NCBI GenBank assembly: GCA_017645765.1 | Contig: JAGCNV010000016.1 | Span: 1-36,315 of the forward strand | Reading direction: 5' to 3' | DNA: 36,315 nt | Source of the DNA: a bacterium | Lineage (GTDB): Bacteria > UBP6 > UBA1177 | In this document: positions 33,919-36,315 of the stretch, in pieces | How the letters are laid out: each line of letters begins with the position of its first letter | Numbering within the stretch: position 1 is the stretch's first letter | Translations under genes and position numbers: made by a program | The notes under the pieces: model-generated | Databases searched by the model: none | What the model saw: only the letters and a program-made list of their open reading frames with translations | Told to the model about the DNA's origin: nothing

Positions 33919-34725
33919 CTACTTAGTACTGCCTGAAGGCGAACCTTTTCTGTTGTCAAACTGCTTCTGTTTGTTATATGCTTTCTCCTTCTCTTTCTTT
34001 CTGTCGAGATAGTTGAGGTTTACATCCTCCAACGAACCGTCTTCAGACTCATTTCCGATGAAGATCGCCTTAGTCATCGAAACCGTCATTCCTGCCTTTA
34101 CGATATCCGGGATCCTGTATTCCTGCGCCCATTCGCTCGAATTGAGTTCGTCGATATTGTCGAAGAAACGGCCGGTTTTGAATGTCAGCTTGTCGTTGGA
34201 GGGGTTTATTACGAAAACCGCGGCAAGCCACGAGTTCTGCATGAGTTCCTGAGCCATCGGCAGCGAAATGTAGTAGTCAATCGACTGCTTCTTCAAAGAT
34301 TCCATCGTCGCTTCCGGCAGTTTGAAATCATTGATATTATTGCGGAAAAGGTAGTAAAGCGGAAGATATTTCATGTAAGTCGAAACATTGTCGTCGAAAA
34401 TCTTCAGAATGTTGTCGATGTAGAAATTAAGCCTCATTTTTCCGTTTTTAACGCTTGCCGCCCGGAGCGCGTTTGCCATTCCGTGAGCTCTGAAATCGGT
34501 ATCGCGGGTGAAAGTAGCGGTGAGCGCCCGGATCCTGTCTTCAGTCGCACGCGTTTCAAAAGCCGTGTTTTCGAAAACGATGGAATACGGCGTGAGTTCA
34601 ATCACCTGACCGACCATAACAATGTAGGAGTATTCAGAATACGAGTTGCCCGCACCGACCTCTCTTTCGGCAAAAAGCGTTAAAGTCAGCGCCATAACGA
34701 AACAGATTGCAATAATTTTTCTCAT
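33919..34725 (-). CDS. Exported protein of unknown function in the pilus operon
   Basis: The 268-residue protein has a Sec signal peptide (MRKIIAICFVMALTLTLFA, then E). No lipobox Cys and no cysteine in the mature part are seen. The body is mixed helix and strand (SYIVMVGQVIELTPYSIVFENTAF; MRLNFYIDNILKIFDDNVSTYMKYLPLYYLF). It ends in a basic, Lys/Gln-rich tail that looks disordered (DRKKEKEKAYNKQKQ). I do not recognise the family. The gene is 9 bp after PilY1, with its ribosome site (AGGAGG) overlapping the PilY1 stop, so it is surely co-expressed with the pilus genes. Confidence 0.8.
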   Translation of the reverse strand: MRKIIAICFVMALTLTLFAEREVGAGNSYSEYSYIVMVGQVIELTPYSIVFENTAFETRATEDRIRALTATFTRDTDFRAHGMANALRAASVKNGKMRLNFYIDNILKIFDDNVSTYMKYLPLYYLFRNNINDFKLPEATMESLKKQSIDYYISLPMAQELMQNSWLAAVFVINPSNDKLTFKTGRFFDNIDELNSSEWAQEYRIPDIVKAGMTVSMTKAIFIGNESEDGSLEDVNLNYLDRKKEKEKAYNKQKQFDNRKGSPSGSTK

Positions 34726-34734
34726 ATCGTCCTC

Positions 34735-36315
34735 CTAGTAAAGTTCATACCACTTGATAATATAAGTCTTATTCGTTTTAACAGTAAGCTGTTTCTTTCT
34801 GAAAATGTCGGCACCGGCACCGAAAGTAAGATCGTATCCGTCTTTGGAAGAGATTATTCCGACTCCCGTAGCAAGACTTATATTCTTTGCCTTCGTCGCA
34901 TCCGTTATACACTTATTGTCCTTATCGGCCGAAACAGTCCATTCACCGTTGTTTCCGGTCATGTTCGTATCCGTGAAGTACTGGTTACCGTCAAGAATGT
35001 ATCTTTCGTAGTTGCTGCTCGATCCGAAAGATCTGCACTCGGAAAGTTTCATCGGAGTGAATGTGTTCCATGCGATGGTATAGCTGTTGGAATCTTCAGC
35101 TTTACCGCCGTAGATATCGTAAACAACAAGCGGTTCGGTAATGCCTTTTTCACCGCCGTCTCTGCTGAATCTGACTCTCCAGCCGCGTTTGTCGAGGAAC
35201 ATCGTGTTCTTGGGGTGAGGGTTATTACCTTCACTGTTGTACTGGAAATCTGTCGAATATACCGTGTCATCATCGAATTCATTGTATTTGCCGCCCTGTT
35301 TGTCATAGAAAACTGTCATTTTCTCTGCATTTCCGATATATCTCGGGTTTGCAGCGTTTCCTGTAACGATCGGAACCGGAATATACTGATCCATTTCAGC
35401 ACCCTCATCACCGCCGATAGACGAAGCGGACTTCTTTACAGGATTGTATCTTTCGAGCGGCGGGAAGAAGTTCGATCCGACATAGTTCTTACCTACTTCA
35501 GACCATTTAACTTTCTTCCATCCCTCGCCTGTACCGCCGTTTCTGTCAGCATAGACGACTTTCGCAGTCCACGGATTCTCAGGATCGTTGGGATTCGAAG
35601 ATCTTACGTCGACTCTGAAAACAGTTCCCGAAAGATCGCTGAAATAGATGTATTCGGTATCGACAGCCGCTTTTCCGCTTGTATTTACGACAAACGGAGC
35701 CGATGCGAACGAAGTTACAAGCCACGACTTCGTGAAGGTAGTCATTCTGTTCGAAGCCGTATTGGTGTCGAACCTGACAACAGTTTCGAATTTGCCCTGT
35801 GATTTGTTAAGCTTGAACAGTGTGAAACTGTTGCCTTCAACCTCGTCCGGTTCGCACGTGATCTGGTTGTCTTCAAGAGACGAAGTCAAAGCAGACGGAT
35901 CGTGGCAGTCAGCGTCGTAGCCGCCCGGAACTGCAAGGTAATATTCCAGATCGTCTGCGAAGGAGCAAGTTCCGGAACATTTTCTGAAAACAGCCGCCTT
36001 TCCGAAACTGTAACCACCTTTTCCGTCTTCGTGATTAATGTTCTGGACAAATTTCGGCTCGTCTTTATCGGAAACATCGAGAACGGTATAACCTTTCGCA
36101 CCTCGTCTGTAACCGAAAATCAGGTAAGCCTTCTCGCCGTTGTTGATGATTCCGTCGTGGCTCTGGTCGATGTGGAGCAGCGTGATCGGACCGTCAACCG
36201 TCGCATTGAAGAAAATCTGGGCATTCTTTTCCTTGAAGCTCCTAATCGACGGAATTGCAAGAGTCGGAATGTATGCGTAGACTTCGTCGCCTGATTTGTC
36301 AAATACGTGAAGCAT
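34735..36315 (-). CDS. pilY1: PilY1-type pilus tip protein, C-terminal part (start outside window)
   Basis: An open frame of 526 codons enters from the right edge. It begins MLHVFDKSGDEVYAYIP, which is the interior PilY1 propeller motif normally read as 'GANDGMLHVFD..G.E..AYIP', so the Met is not the start. Further propeller signatures are FGYRRGAKGYTVLDVSDKDEP, GYSFGKAAV and YYLAVPGGYDADC, then YFSDLSGTVFRVDVR. PilY1 promotes pilus extension and adhesion at the tip and is a Ca2+-dependent protein in characterised species. Here the propeller is followed by about 150 residues without known motifs. A Ca2+ site cannot be confirmed. Confidence 0.87.
   Translation of the reverse strand: MLHVFDKSGDEVYAYIPTLAIPSIRSFKEKNAQIFFNATVDGPITLLHIDQSHDGIINNGEKAYLIFGYRRGAKGYTVLDVSDKDEPKFVQNINHEDGKGGYSFGKAAVFRKCSGTCSFADDLEYYLAVPGGYDADCHDPSALTSSLEDNQITCEPDEVEGNSFTLFKLNKSQGKFETVVRFDTNTASNRMTTFTKSWLVTSFASAPFVVNTSGKAAVDTEYIYFSDLSGTVFRVDVRSSNPNDPENPWTAKVVYADRNGGTGEGWKKVKWSEVGKNYVGSNFFPPLERYNPVKKSASSIGGDEGAEMDQYIPVPIVTGNAANPRYIGNAEKMTVFYDKQGGKYNEFDDDTVYSTDFQYNSEGNNPHPKNTMFLDKRGWRVRFSRDGGEKGITEPLVVYDIYGGKAEDSNSYTIAWNTFTPMKLSECRSFGSSSNYERYILDGNQYFTDTNMTGNNGEWTVSADKDNKCITDATKAKNISLATGVGIISSKDGYDLTFGAGADIFRKKQLTVKTNKTYIIKWYELY

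Overview
The window looks like chromosomal DNA of a Gram-negative bacterium of moderate, rather AT-leaning base composition. The signs are several lipoprotein signal peptides with a Cys lipobox, type IV pilins next to a PilY1 propeller, and a secreted protein built of the CGDG...EECD cysteine-rich repeats that are best known from myxobacteria and other deltaproteobacteria-like lineages. A two-subunit-type methylmalonyl-CoA mutase and the many accessory genes fit an anaerobe or fermenter, but I cannot name the lineage from the sequence alone.

Layout. Positions 1-140 are the right end of an IS3-family element. Positions 141-446 hold no credible protein gene but do hold a terminator hairpin, a promoter-like pair and a probable ~160-nt structured RNA. 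Then follow an AMP-forming acyl-CoA ligase (-) and, divergently, a four-gene + strand operon: acidic-linker lipoprotein, MIO-type aromatic amino acid ammonia-lyase, class II Fic protein and flavodoxin. A 29-nt palindrome separates this from the convergent methylmalonyl-CoA mutase large subunit (-), whose promoter carries a 12-nt perfect palindrome. A membrane-anchored sulfatase/LTA-synthase-like enzyme (+) abuts tail to tail with a 1713-residue iterative type I polyketide synthase (-).

Upstream of the PKS lies a AAA-ATPase/PD-(D/E)XK gene bracketed by a perfect 39-bp direct repeat, with two more copies of the palindrome in its leader. It looks like an inserted cassette.

From about 17.5 kb to the right edge everything is one co-directional minus-strand operon, read from right to left: PilY1 (start outside the window), an exported protein of unknown function, two type IV pilin-like proteins, a DUF1566 lipoprotein, a giant 4188-residue secreted cysteine-rich protein with about 22 CGDG repeats, an Lgt-like membrane protein and an FAD-dependent oxidoreductase made as a lipoprotein. 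The simplest reading is a surface pilus with a very large tip or pilus-associated adhesin and its accessory or maturation factors.

The two most notable items are (1) the PKS, whose KS-AT-ACP-KR-DH order and signature sequences resemble enediyne PksE synthases but which stands without any enediyne partner genes, and (2) the pilus / giant cysteine-rich protein / Lgt-like / FAD-lipoprotein operon. All family assignments come from reading motifs, not from database searches.
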